Under the pieces are notes generated by a model. It made no database searches, was not told the origin of the DNA, and saw only the letters and a list, made by a program, of their open reading frames with translations. Of a DNA stretch of 64,000 nt, positions 36,701 to 45,089 are shown one piece after another. The stretch is from Micropterix aruncella (taxonomy: Eukaryota > Arthropoda > Insecta > Lepidoptera > Micropterigidae), in contig OX155960.1 in the NCBI GenBank assembly GCA_944548615.1, positions 8,490,029-8,554,028 on the forward strand, given 5' to 3'. Position numbers and translations under genes: made by a program. Within the stretch, counting starts at the first letter, position 1; every line of letters begins with the position of its first letter.

Positions 36701-38971
36701 TCGAATGCAGCTGCGGTCTAGCCTACGTTGGACAAACGAAACGGCCCATAGCCACGCGACTGACAGAACACATCAAAGCTGTTAAAAACGTTCAGCGAGA
36801 AAAATCGGCGATCTGCGAACATATATTGGATAGCGGAAGTAACCACTGGATGCAGTTTCAAAATCCCATTGTTCTATCCAAGGAACAATTCTACTTTCCT
36901 CGCATGATCCGGGAAGCCATTGAAATAAGAAGAACTCCGAACTTCAATAGAGATGACGGCTACAAACTCTCTTCTACGTGGAACCCTCTTCTTAAAATGT
37001 TCCCGCCGCCGAACGCCGAACGCAAAGACGTAAAACAGGATACAGTGAGTGTTGTGTGCAAGACGGATTTTAAAAATTCCCGCGCTCCGAGCCCGGCCCC
37101 CCACCACCGTTATAACCTACGCAGTGGCGGCAGCGGTTTGCGGCCTACCCGCAAAACAACGGACTGACAGCTCTTCAGTTTACCCTAGACAACGGCGGCT
37201 GCAACGTCACCGAAACGTCGGGTCCTACAAATTTCACGCGGTAAATTCGTTTTCTATCCTATTTATAATGTCAAACAACCGCGATAGTCTTCGATTTCAT
37301 AAAACTGATATTAGTTTCACCATCAATGCTATCAGCGCCACCTGCATTTCGCCGGCGCGTAAGGGTTACATTACTTAATGTACTATGGAGTCGAGTAATC
37401 TAGTGCCATATTTAACAATGGTAGAAAGAACTGTTGCATTTGTTTTCAGCGTGGCAAAAGCAGCATTGTCTTTTTACAAGATTGCCCAACAAAAAAGGAG
37501 TGTAATGTGTTCAGGGTTCATCTATGTATGTTTTCCGTTTCTTTATTCCACCTCAAACAAACCGATTTAGAAGTATGTTATTGTTAGAATCGTTATGCCA
37601 TCCCGAGTGTCATAGGCTATCTTAACTGTTTAAATAACAAGTAAATAGTTGTCTAAATGTCCCAATCTCCAAATGTCAATAAATTAACGTAAATATATTG
37701 TGTTTAGTGTCCAATGCAAGGTCTGATTGAGTATATTCCGAAAATATATACCTAGTCTTGCCTTAAATATTGATACAAGTGTAAACGCAGCTTTTGCAGC
37801 TGATAATATGAAAGCAGCCAAATGTTATGTTGGCAGTTTTGACAGTTGATATGTGCTCTACCTAAGCATAAAACCATTTCAGTAAAACTTGAGCCGTTAT
37901 GATAGAATGGTCGGACAAAGAGAACCATATTGATTTAATTGCTTTTCATAAGTGTGGAATAGAAAGAGCTAGAAATTTTGATTTATTAGAACCGTTGAAC
38001 ATAACGCGTGTTTTTGTGTATCGTACTTGTTAAGTTATTTGCTGATACTTAAAGTGTAATCGACCGTGAAAGATTTGTCCGGCCTCACACGGTTCTTACA
38101 CCACAGGGCATCAATAATGTGGTCGCGAATCAATGGAAATCCTGTCCGTAAACAAAAAATCATGGCTCGTGAAATCATTGAAGCAGGCGTTAGTAGCAGC
38201 TGTGGACCATTTTGCCATGGATATCGTCCGTATAGCCATCGATGAGTTGGCCTTATAGACTTTGGCGCTGTATTTAGGCAAATGGCGCCCATTTTGAGGA
38301 TTTTTAAAAATATATTGTAGTTTATTTTCGCCACAATATACTATAAAAAAAATATTCAAATCCAACTAGTAGTTTTATTTTTGTAGTTAAAAAATCTTGT
38401 ATCAATATTTATGTAAATACTAGTATCTAGATTGTATGTATTAGTATCTTTGATTGTATGTATTGTATGTATATGTATATGTTATGTATATGTATGTATA
38501 TGTATGTATATGTATGTGTATGTATGTATATGTATGTATGTATATGTATGTGTATGTATATGTATGTATGTATATGTATGTATATGTATGTATGTATGTA
38601 TATGTATGTATATGTATGTATGTATATGTATATGGATTGTATGTATATGTATCATTGATTGTATGTACTAGTATCTAGATTGTATAGTATGTATCTAGAT
38701 TGAAAAATACATAAACCACAAATATTTCATAAAAAAACCATAATAAAAATAATTATAAATACAGTAGTTTCACTTTTTGTAATGCAGTTGGATTTGTTAT
38801 TTCTTTTAATATATTTACTTGTTGTATGAATTAGTATTGAATATCAGGTCTATATATTTATACACCGGTGTTTGGAATTTCAGGTCTTTAAGACAGCTCA
38901 GGTTGATTTCAGGAAGTGATATATTTATTATTTTTGCAGGATTGATCGAAGAATGCACCATGTTGCAGTAA
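21738..38971 (+). CDS. NUBP1: NUBP1/Nbp35, cytosolic Fe-S scaffold P-loop NTPase (7 exons)
   Basis: NUBP1 (yeast Nbp35) works with NUBP2/Cfd1 as the scaffold that assembles [4Fe-4S] clusters for cytosolic and nuclear proteins. Exons are 21738-21768, 21843-21923, 24482-24642, 29845-30037, 30994-31259, 32898-33084 and 38940-38971; all phases agree and give 316 residues, the usual length. The N-terminal cluster motif CX13CX2CX5C (Cys12, 26, 29, 35) separates NUBP1 from NUBP2. The deviant Walker [10 protein letters not shown] is at 66-74, DIDICGPS at 96-103, [10 protein letters not shown] in exon 5, and the bridging CPSC motif at 240-243. Introns 3 to 6 are swollen by repeats. The first poly(A) signal after the stop lies in a transposon end. 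No broken frames. Confidence 0.96.
21843..21923 (+). CDS. NUBP1: NUBP1 exon 2
   Basis: Reads [20 protein letters not shown] then NQTICSSG, holding all four N-terminal cluster cysteines. The acceptor TATTTTAG and donor GTTGGT fit in phase. Confidence 0.93.
22230..23340. repeat. AT-rich repeat with recurring GCTTATAAG-type dyads
   Basis: NUBP1 intron 2. Motifs such as gcgcttatagagc, aagctttataaggg, tgctttataac and agcgcttataaagc recur on both strands, with extra copies of cagctgaataa-like strings. It looks like a hairpin-rich non-autonomous element, but clean ends were not found. Confidence 0.4.
23341..24481. other. NUBP1 intron 2, remaining part
   Basis: AT-rich. The part at 23360-23405 matches a dispersed repeat also seen at 27300 and 38790. 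Otherwise no feature. Confidence 0.35.
24482..24642 (+). CDS. NUBP1: NUBP1 exon 3
   Basis: Carries the Walker A loop ([12 protein letters not shown]). The acceptor TGTTTTAG and donor GTGAGT fit. A TTAA MITE begins only five bases after the exon end. Confidence 0.95.
24652..24870. mobile_element. TTAA-type MITE at NUBP1 exon 3 donor
   Basis: TTAA lies at 24648-24651. The left end CCTTTCAGAAGCCAGC and right end ...CCCAGCGG|ttag match the copy at 25961-26553. The right target site has decayed (TTAG). Confidence 0.6.
24875..25956. other. NUBP1 intron 3 stretch, no gene seen
   Basis: Two similar tracts rich in agaagaagaa occur near 25045 and 25155 and look like an imperfect inverted or duplicated segment. 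No coding motif. Confidence 0.3.
25961..26553. mobile_element. TTAA-type MITE interrupted by a Helitron
   Basis: TTAA lies at 25957-25960 and 26554-26557. The ends are CCTTTTGGAAGCC on the left and the complement of CCATTGGGACGCC on the right. The same family as 24652-24870; about 355 bp of Helitron lies inside at 26096-26450. Confidence 0.7.
26096..26450 (+). mobile_element. Non-autonomous Helitron with duplicated 5' head
   Basis: Starts TCCTACTAATATTATAAACG and ends CAGCTAG followed by T, preceded by an A: the Helitron rule of insertion between A and T with TC and CTRR ends. A GCGG-GTGAAA-CCGC hairpin lies just before the 3' end. The first 136 bp (26096-26231) are repeated from 26232, so two heads share one tail. 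No Rep/helicase gene. Confidence 0.85.
26735..27360 (+). repeat. Dispersed repeat, copy 1, split by a LINE 3' end
   Basis: Matches 37478-38825 in several blocks: aaaaaggagtgtaatgtgtt, atgtcatcccgagtgtc / atgccatcccgagtgtc, and cataaaccacaaatatt. In this copy the minus-strand LINE end at 26853-27050 is inserted. Its class is unknown. Confidence 0.55.
26853..27050 (-). mobile_element. RLE-type LINE 3' UTR fragment
   Basis: The minus-strand complement of the 3' UTR at 14480-14655, ending in an A-rich tail with TATTTTATTT-type repeats at its 26853 side. No coding part survives. Confidence 0.7.
27361..28019. other. NUBP1 intron 3 stretch, GT-rich simple repeat at its end
   Basis: No gene seen. 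A (TG)n-like tract spans about 27966-28012. Confidence 0.4.
28020..28680 (+). mobile_element. CR1/Jockey-like LINE 3' fragment
   Basis: The reading [20 protein letters not shown] then [17 protein letters not shown] is a typical reverse-transcriptase C-terminus of Jockey/CR1 LINEs. A 3' UTR and (TTGTA)n tail follow at about 28645-28675. The same family as 3325-3890. Confidence 0.7.
28681..29844. other. NUBP1 intron 3, distal part
   Basis: The interval 28960-29270 reads like a generic insect repeat. The string ctccgagaatttagtt occurs twice (about 29650 and 29743). Open frames on both strands overlap and lack motifs. No host exon recognised. Confidence 0.3.
29845..30037 (+). CDS. NUBP1: NUBP1 exon 4
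   Basis: Reads [18 protein letters not shown] through IIWRGPKKN. The acceptor TTTCAG and donor GTACGG fit in phase. Confidence 0.95.
30078..30945. repeat. Dispersed repeat in NUBP1 intron 4
   Basis: Begins near cgatttggcagctagaattt and ends near agcgccacctgcatttcgcc. Two internal segments (about 30385-30600 and 30615-30840) are near-duplicates. A second copy (about 33170 to 37355) is split by the Penelope element. A 22-bp sequence, tttattaag(g/a)acattgattc and following, flanks it on both sides. Confidence 0.55.
30994..31259 (+). CDS. NUBP1: NUBP1 exon 5
   Basis: Reads [27 protein letters not shown] and [14 protein letters not shown]. It ends with the conserved CPXC cysteines; the donor is GTTTGT. 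Confidence 0.95.
31535..32300 (-). pseudogene. RLE-type LINE C-terminal fragment, deleted
   Basis: The minus reading includes [17 protein letters not shown], then [18 protein letters not shown] (a CCHC zinc motif) and [17 protein letters not shown], as in R2-type LINEs. The endonuclease domain seen at 13955 is missing here. The shared 3' UTR end with an A-rich tail is at 31535-31610. Confidence 0.65.
32301..32897. other. NUBP1 intron 5, distal part
   Basis: No gene seen. A short motif, cgttatgagaggt and variants, recurs at about 32705-32785. Confidence 0.35.
32898..33084 (+). CDS. NUBP1: NUBP1 exon 6
   Basis: Reads [15 protein letters not shown] and [18 protein letters not shown]. The acceptor TTTTTTAG and donor GTATGT fit. 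Confidence 0.95.
33170..33653. repeat. Dispersed repeat, left part, in NUBP1 intron 6
   Basis: Left part of the second copy of the 30078-30945 repeat (gatttggcagctaggatatt ...). It continues after the Penelope insertion at 37314-37355 (agcgccacctgcatttcgcc). Confidence 0.55.
33764..34806 (-). pseudogene. Penelope RT/GIY-YIG fragment, open frame
   Basis: The open frame begins at the VDDTF motif of the reverse transcriptase and runs uninterrupted through the GIY-YIG endonuclease ([20 protein letters not shown]) to the C-terminus (stop at 33764). It lacks the first half of the RT, so it cannot make a working enzyme. The RT-endonuclease junction is in frame here, unlike in the plus copy. Confidence 0.88.
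34807..37167 (+). pseudogene. Penelope-like RT + GIY-YIG protein, one frameshift
   Basis: Plus copy. The frame runs to 36571, then resumes at about 36575 in another frame to 37167. RT motifs seen in order: [43 protein letters not shown] and [13 protein letters not shown]. The GIY-YIG endonuclease follows ([18 protein letters not shown]). Compared with the inverted copy, one G is missing and one base is changed at about 36569-36571, giving a stop. The ATG at 34745 lies in the inverted copy, so the native start is not defined and the 5' end may be truncated. Reverse transcription and endonuclease functions are family knowledge. Confidence 0.9.
37898..38340 (+). pseudogene. mariner-type transposase relic
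   Basis: The plus reading starts [20 protein letters not shown], a mariner-like first helix. Further broken pieces include [14 protein letters not shown] and MARE-like strings, and the end runs into what looks like the transposase C-terminus. The DDE core is deleted. The call rests on weak similarity. Confidence 0.45.
38450..38690. repeat. TATG/TATA microsatellite
   Basis: About 200 bp of tandem tatg and tatatg units with gattgtatg interruptions, in NUBP1 intron 6. Confidence 0.95.
38940..38971 (+). CDS. NUBP1: NUBP1 exon 7, C-terminus
   Basis: A tiny last exon reading [10 protein letters not shown] and stop, preceded by TTATTTTTGCAG. Phase and acceptor are good. The sequence itself is weakly conserved, so transcript data would settle it. 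Confidence 0.75.
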
Positions 38972-39207
38972 TCAAACTATGAAAAAGAGATTAGATAATA
39001 TTATTATACAGGATGAGTTTCACAATCATCCCTTTATGGAAACAACACAAATATCGTTGATCTACACTCAAGAGCAATAAATCCGGATAACTAACTTAAC
39101 CTTGATATCTCGGAAACTAAGAATGCTAGCTTATTCAAATAAAAACTATTTTATAGACAATTTATTACCACTCAAATAACATGATAAAATCCTCAGTTGC
39201 TGTAAAG

Positions 39208-40297
39208 CAGGGGTACTGAAACTTCAACTGCTGGCGATCTACCTCAATATTGTTGGACTCCGATCGATCGACTCTGAGAGGCTGCAAGCATGTGTGATGT
39301 CGCCTAGGTAGGTAGGGTGTGTCGTGTCGTCATGGTCATGAATCCTCGTAGAATTAGTAAGAACGACAGAAAATAATTTTCCGCAATATGCATTTTTTTT
39401 AGTCAAGGTAGCAATAGGTCTGCTCTGAAGTCATAAAAAACTCATACTTATTCAAAATGGCGAGTTTATTGGTTCTTACGAAACAAACGAGTTCTAGTTT
39501 CTAAACCTAACTAAAGAATGACTTTGGATGTTGAAGCGTGGCACTGCACGTCCGCAGCATACTTTTCATAAGATGGTACGTAATTACCGAGTGCTAATCG
39601 CAAGCATGGTGACATATGTTCGTCAGTTAGTCGATTGCGAGGGCAGACGAAACTCCCCAGCACCTCATGTGCGAGTGTGGATCGCTGATGCGTAAAAGAT
39701 ACACCCACGTGGGTGGTCATTACCTCCAACCTGAGGAGGTAAAACAATCTGGCGCCAAAAGCCTGCTGCGGTTCTTAAATGACACGAGGCTTAGCGCAGA
39801 ACTATAGTAGGTGGCGAACACAATAGATCAGCAATGGTCGCAGTGTTACAAGGCTCATAAAGACCTTGGAAAAGCCCCACTCAACAAATATAAAAATAAT
39901 AGCCGATTGCGATATTTTGACGTAATTATCTTCATGTCAGAAAATGCAGACTCGCACAAGTAAGTTGACCCAAACATTGCCGTCAGCTGAAGGGCGATTT
40001 GCCTTAGATTCGGATATTTATCTTCAGATATAAAAGACTAGAATTTTGTATCAGTTGCTGTGGCTTTGAGATGTATATGTGATTTAATCTGCACTACCTC
40101 ATTTTCAAAAAAAGATAAGTCAATGTTAAAATGACTTGCTATTTCAGTAGCAGATTCCTCAATGATTTTACATGAAAAAGGATAACTTATAAAATATGCA
40201 ATACTTGCCAACTTACTGAAATCACAAAAACGTCTTTCTCGAGATCGACTCAAAATGAACTCGCGGTCGATCGCGATCGACGGTTTGAGTACCCCTG
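39208..40297 (-). mobile_element. Deleted hAT element with 8-bp target duplication
   Basis: CAGGGGTACT ends in inverted orientation at both sides, with the 8-bp duplication ctgtaaag at 39200-39207 and 40298-40305. On the minus strand, RNRLTDEHMSPCLRLALGNY (about 39640-39570) matches the hAT dimerisation domain; other transposase parts are decayed or gone. Confidence 0.85.
39511..39747 (-). pseudogene. hAT transposase C-terminal remnant
   Basis: A frame with the RNRLTDEH...LRLA motif of the hAT dimerisation region. Only the end of the protein remains, without the DDE catalytic core. Confidence 0.65.
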
Positions 40298-40451
40298 CTG
40301 TAAAGTAATGCCATCAAAAAGGCTAAAACAAAATAAATTATTTTTTGGAAATCACTACGAATTCAATGCGTTTATTTTTGCTTGTATTTCTGTTCTCACA
40401 ATAAAAATATACATATAACAAGCGCTCCTGGTATTCAATATTCATTATTAA

Positions 40452-40699
40452 CCCCTCATTTTGCGAAGTCATTCGCCCTCTTGCGAACCCCTCATTCGGC
40501 CGTCCCTTTTGTTTTGTCAGTTTGGCGCGTAAAATTGGCGAGAGTCGATGGCCTTGAGGAAAACGATCATAAGTTATAAACCACTATACGGATCATAAAA
40601 AGAATAACTGTAAAATGACCGCATTGAAATTTGAAATATAAAACATTATCTTGCGGTAGCGACCGTGCGTCCAGCAAGGGACGTTACGGAGCCAGCGGG
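40452..40699. mobile_element. Possible TTAA-flanked insertion
   Basis: TTAA lies at 40448-40451 and 40700-40703. The ends share only CCC, so this could be chance. If real it is nested in the Tc1-type element. Confidence 0.3.
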
Positions 40700-40793
40700 T
40701 TAATACAGTAATTATTGAATACACTAGCATTCTTAGTTTCCGAGATATTCATACATTTATGTTGGTGACTCGGATTCATTGCCCTTGAGTGTA

Positions 40794-41797
40794 TATGTGA
40801 GACCTCAAGGCAAAAAATAGACCTATGTGGCAAAAAATCGAATTCGCGTTTCTTATTGTTATTGATGTAAAATCAGGCTCCAAATCATTCTGTTTATGTC
40901 CCGAGGGCTCAAAATGTTTAATTTTCTTGTAATTCTCATTGCGAGTTGATGATTTTATCCAATTATACCTCTTACATGCTTAGAAGTCCTCACAAACAAC
41001 TCTTTGAGTTTTAATCGTTAGTACAGTAAACTAATATTTTTTTTTTAATTTTATCCCGTTTAAATTAAAAAAAACATCTCGTGAACAAAGTTATTCAGTT
41101 CATCCACGCTGTGCAATTTGCTTGTTGGCATGTACAAGGTCTCACATACAGGCGAGTTTTAAATTAGTGTAATCCTTGCAGTGGGTAAATCAGTAGGGCC
41201 AAATAAGCAACTTTTAATTTTAAGAAATAGAAAAAAAAATGTTTTTCTTTAATTTGGAAAATATAACTGATAAACGAAAGTTGACAAGCAGTGAGCACGC
41301 TACGCCGTTTTAAAAATACGTTAAATATCGCGAATAAACAATATTTGCGATATTTTACCTACCGCTATATGGCGCAACGCACTCAACTTTTTCTATACTA
41401 TTTTTTAAAACATTACATTTATCAAATTTTATTTTTTTTTAAAAAAAGGTTTTTTTTTTGTTTGTTTTTCCCAAAAAAATATATCAAAGGTTGCTTATTA
41501 GCTCATACTGATTCACCCACTTAAAGGATGTCACTAATTAAAAACACCCAGCGACGATATTTCAAATCCATAAAGGTATGATTAAAGTTACTCTCTTTTA
41601 TAGATCTATTGCGTAGATAATAAATAATGATTGACATTGCTCTTTGGCTCCGATCATCGCCAACGTGGAAGCAAGCGGATTCGAATTTATTAAAACTCGG
41701 GAGACTGATTATGCTTGTGATTATAAAATTGTAGAAATTGAAAGATTTTATTTTTTCTAACTAGACAATTAAATGCTGTTTAATTTTTACTGTATTT
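40794..41797. other. Intergenic NUBP1-GCSH, no gene seen
   Basis: AT-rich, with A and T runs around 41040-41070 and 41425-41480. No coding motif. Confidence 0.45.
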
Positions 41798-42292
41798 TTA
41801 TTTGTCGTCGTCCTTTTTGGTGAATTTTAAGTAAAGGTCGTATTCTTCTTCGCTCATTAGCACGTGGAAGCCCGTCTGGTCGTAGCACTCGAGCTTGAAC
41901 AGCCAACCGTCTCCGTAGCACGATTTGTTGACAAGGCTCGGATTGTTCTCTAGGGCGTCGTTGATCTCAGTGACTTTGCCACCGAGCGGACTGTAGATCT
42001 CGCTGACAGCTTTCACGCTCTCCATAGCGCCGCATTCTTGCTCGACGTGCAAAACACTACCGACCTCCGGCAACTGCACGAACACGACGTCGCCTAACGC
42101 CTCTTGTGCGTATTGAGATATTCCTATTTTGTAAATGGAGTCCTTCTCCTTGCTTGCCCATTCGTGCCTCTCGCTGTATCTTCGACTGCTGGACGACTTG
42201 GGCTTGGAATCGAATGAGCAAGATCTCCGCGAAACCAATCCATAGCCGTGTCGCGCAATGCGATTTGATAAGAAGAGTTTACTTGACAGCAT
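41798..42292 (-). CDS. GCSH: GCSH, glycine cleavage system H protein
   Basis: A mitochondrial lipoyl-carrier protein that shuttles the aminomethyl group between the P, T and L proteins of the glycine cleavage system. It has 164 residues from the ATG at 42292-42290. The frame is open further upstream into a repeat, but this Met starts a good mitochondrial presequence (MLSSKLFLSNRIARHGYGLV). The core reads ERHEWA, IGISQYAQEALGDVVFVQLP, and ECGAMESVKAVSEIYSP, with lipoyl-Lys94 in ESVKA. NKSCYGDGWLFKLE and the EEEYDLYL tail close the fold. No intron is visible. AATAAA overlaps the stop (minus 41802-41797). A single-exon retrocopy cannot be excluded, but the frame is intact. Confidence 0.95.
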   Translation of the reverse strand: MLSSKLFLSNRIARHGYGLVSRRSCSFDSKPKSSSSRRYSERHEWASKEKDSIYKIGISQYAQEALGDVVFVQLPEVGSVLHVEQECGAMESVKAVSEIYSPLGGKVTEINDALENNPSLVNKSCYGDGWLFKLECYDQTGFHVLMSEEEYDLYLKFTKKDDDK

Positions 42293-42427
42293 TCTTTTAT
42301 CTGCTTCCTTATCGAAAGTAGAAAACTGCACGGCACCGATCTCGGAAACGAACGAGTCTTTTTCAATCAAAACAAAACAAGTTACGCACTGTTTTTTATT
42401 TATAACCTCGAAATCTGTCAGTTCAGT

Positions 42428-42572
42428 GGGGGGGGCAGTTTTGCATGCGGCAAACTTGCACAAATGTCACTTTGACAGCTCCAAATTTGTTGAGGGCAGA
42501 TTTGCAGGAGGCAACCTTGCAGGCGGCATTTTTGCAGACGGCATTCTTGCAGAAAGCAAACTTGCATACAAA
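42428..42572 (+). repeat. Pentapeptide-like 15-bp repeat, copy B
   Basis: The plus reading is ADLQEATLQAAFLQTAFLQK then ANLHT, preceded by the same aatgtcactttgacag module seen at 18125-18240. It lies 136 bp upstream of the GCSH start codon, so it may be in the GCSH promoter or 5' UTR. Confidence 0.7.
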
Positions 42573-43405
42573 CCCGAAGTTAGCAACGTTTGAGAATGGC
42601 GCATTAGGACATGATTACACGAATAAAACAATTTTATATTATTTTACAAACCAAAAATAAAGCAGTAAAGCGGTCATATGTTATTAATTTTAAATTTAGA
42701 AAAAGAAGTAGCAAATTATCATGTCAGGGTAAATTAAAGTGGTGAATATTTTTACCTCTCCACAATGTTATCGTATTAATTATTTTTTGACTGTCAACAT
42801 TGCCTTTTGCGACACCACTTACGATTATCTAATATTATCGATACATTAAATCGACTTTATATTAGATGTCATTACATTATTTACAGGATAGTCCTTTAAT
42901 TACCGGCATCCTTGTAGTGGATGATTCAGTACATCAAACTAAACATTTAAAAAAATGTTTTAAGTTTTTCTGAAAAAAAAATGTTTTATTTATTAGACTT
43001 CCATTCTTTGCTTTAGCAAAAAAAAAGAGGTCCTATAGTCTGATGCTTGCTGTCTGTCCGGGGATATGCAAAACGTTACCGACACCGAAAATCGCGATTC
43101 AAAATTTGAAATGAATTTATCTGCAGGGTGAATTTAAAACTATCGTTTGCTATCGCGCTGATTCAGCAAAATATAACTGGCGGCCGATTTTATAACCTTT
43201 TTCGTATCGAAATGACGTCATAACATTCTTCTAAAGCGAAACAAAGCTAACAAGCGAAACGTCTTTATTTATGAACGAGCTCATTTAGAATAAATCGAAC
43301 TCCTAAACTACACACGATAAACCTGTTGTGTTTGGGCTCGTTTCATTTGTCTTGACAATAACTATAACCTTGTGCAGTGCTCAGGGTCTGATGATGGAGC
43401 CAAAC
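42573..43405. other. Intergenic region with a repeat match
   Basis: The interval 42895-42975 is the inverse of 17929-18002 (accggcatccttgtagtgga ...), part of the repeat linked to copy A. The rest has no recognised feature. Confidence 0.45.
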
Positions 43406-43406
43406 C

Positions 43407-43636
43407 GTCAATCGGCCCGTCAATCGGCCCGTCAATCGGTCCGTCAATCGGTCCGTCAATCGGTCCGTCAATCGGTCCGTCAATCGGTCCGTCAATCGGT
43501 CCGTCAATCGGTCCGTCAATCGGTCCGTCAATCGGTCCGTCAATCGGTCCGTCAATCGGTCCGTCAATCGGTCCGTTCTTCAGTCCGTCAATCGGTCCGT
43601 CAATCGGTCCGTCAATCAATCCGTCAATCCGTCAAG
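43407..43636. repeat. 12-bp minisatellite
   Basis: About 19 tandem copies of cgtcaatcggtc with a few variants (cggccc at the start, ttcagtcc and atcaatcc near the end). All six frames are open, reading RQSV, PSIG, IDGP or TDRL repeats, so the long frames here carry no coding evidence. Confidence 0.95.
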
Positions 43637-43639
43637 CCG

Positions 43640-44390
43640 TCAATGATTTAATTCATAAAAATGTTTTAAATAATATTTAAAAATAACTTCTCATTTTTAC
43701 AAAATATGAGGGGATGACAATAGTGCTTCACTGCTCCGTAGGTATTTATTTCAACAAATAGGCCTAGTTTCCATACTGCTTTAGCTACTATATTTACTGT
43801 GTCAGAAGTATAAGGGAAATCGACAAAACGATAATCGCCGTCTTCGTGACACCATAGCTCGTCAGCCCACGGGTTGAGAAAGAGACAACGTTGTTTTTCC
43901 TACTGGCGAAAAACCACTAATACGACGGTGCCACTTATTAGTATAATACCTGCTACTCAGTCCTGCGACCATATTTTTAAATCACCTATCCTCTGTACAA
44001 AATCGTGGATTTAATTCACAAAAAACACGGAGTAATTAGCGGAATGCACGACAAAGTGAGCTTCAATTAAGCTCTAGACCACACAAATTCAACGACAGTT
44101 TAAAACAATAAAATGTTATAATAAAAAACGACCGCCGCGTGGAATTAACATGACAGGTTAATAATGCATTGCCTCGAAATAAATAAGACCCACTTTTCAC
44201 CCTTTCATTAATTTCTTTCCCTAAAATCGAAAGTTGATTGCTGAGATCCGCGATGGAGAGGACACTCAAAGAAGTGGACTGGTTTCCCTACCCTGACATA
44301 TGAAAACGCGGCTTTTGTCGATTTCTACTCTGGTAACACTAAATTTTAAATACGATGTTTTGCTTCTAACTTCATTTTCTGCAAAAATGC
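43640..44390. other. Intergenic stretch, no gene seen
   Basis: No recognisable gene or repeat beyond short AT-rich runs. Confidence 0.4.
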
Positions 44391-44397
44391 CGACCCT

Positions 44398-44525
44398 CGA
44401 AACGTCAGTTTGACATTTGCAAAACTGCCTTCTGCAAGATTGCCTTCTGCAAAACTGCCCTGCAAGAATGCCGTCTGCAAGATTGCCGTCTGCAAATCTG
44501 CCTTCTGCAAGTTTGATGGGACCCG
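44398..44525 (-). repeat. Pentapeptide-like 15-bp repeat, copy C
   Basis: The minus reading is KADLQTAILQTAFLQ, then GSFAEGNLAEGSFANV in a shifted register. The outer end (gatgggaccc) is the complement of the start of copy A1, marking a shared boundary. Confidence 0.7.
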
Positions 44526-44844
44526 TTCAGTGTTACAGGTAAGATTATAGTAAGATAAGGGTAGCGACAAACTTGTCCTACGTGCGTGCGGAACGTATGA
44601 AATCTGCGGAGTCCGGCACACTAGCCTACGTACGCACGCATGACATCTGGCCCTTGAATTTATATGCAAGCACACACTTATACACCGACGTTGCGTCATT
44701 TCCGCAAAACTGACTGGTATGTTCACACTCAATAGTTTCTATCCTGTTTTTCACTGGATAGAGCTCGTAGACGTTTACAACAATTCAAACGGGATGGACG
44801 TGGACACTTTTGTGATATTCTATTGGTATTATTGCTGCCGCTGG

Positions 44845-45089
44845 CAGCGTAAAAATAGGAGATTTTGGCTACACCCAATTGTTAAAAGACGATATCATTT
44901 CGGTATCTTTCGTAATCTCATTGGTCAATTGAGAAAAAGATGAGTCTATTTTTAAAAATTACTTTAGGATGACCATGTCCACATTTGACAATCTTTTAGA
45001 AATAATGAAGAAAGGTCTTACAAAACACTGTACAAAGTTCAGAAAAAGTATCACCCCTGAAGAAAAGTTAGTGATATGCTTAAGGTGAT
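44845..45089 (+). pseudogene. PIF/Harbinger nuclease N-terminal relic
   Basis: Reads RKNRRFWLHPIVKRRYHFGI then FRNLIGQLRK; a one-base shift at about 44938 leads to DESIFKNYFRMTMSTFDNLL and SITPEEKLVICLR before a stop. This matches the start of PIF/Harbinger DDE nucleases. The catalytic domain is absent. Confidence 0.7.

Larger units (their letters stand above)
33654..37313. mobile_element. Fold-back Penelope-like element with 12-bp target duplication
   Basis: A 5'-truncated copy on the minus strand (33666-34806) lies head to head with a longer plus copy (34807 to about 37301). The 12-bp string aaactgatatta flanks the whole at 33654-33665 and 37302-37313. An inverted partial copy in front of the main copy is typical of Penelope-like elements. 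The two copies differ at only a few residues, so the insertion is recent. Confidence 0.9.
37478..38825 (+). repeat. Dispersed repeat, copy 2, with insertions
   Basis: The same family as 26735-27360. Blocks at 37487-37760 and 38701-38825 match. A mariner relic and a microsatellite lie between them. Confidence 0.55.
39065..40791. mobile_element. Tc1/mariner-type TIR element, interrupted
   Basis: TA flanks at 39063-39064 and 40792-40793. The inverted ends are about 70 bp; the left starts CACTCAAGAGCAATAAATCC, and the right is a near-complement. The hAT element at 39208-40297 sits inside, leaving under 650 bp of its own with no transposase. It begins 94 bp after the NUBP1 stop. Confidence 0.75.

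Noticed and set aside
43328..43680. Secreted or ice-binding-type repeat protein in the 12-bp minisatellite
   Set aside because: All six frames are open because the unit is 12 bp, and no ATG precedes the signal-like segment. Kept only as a finding to check.
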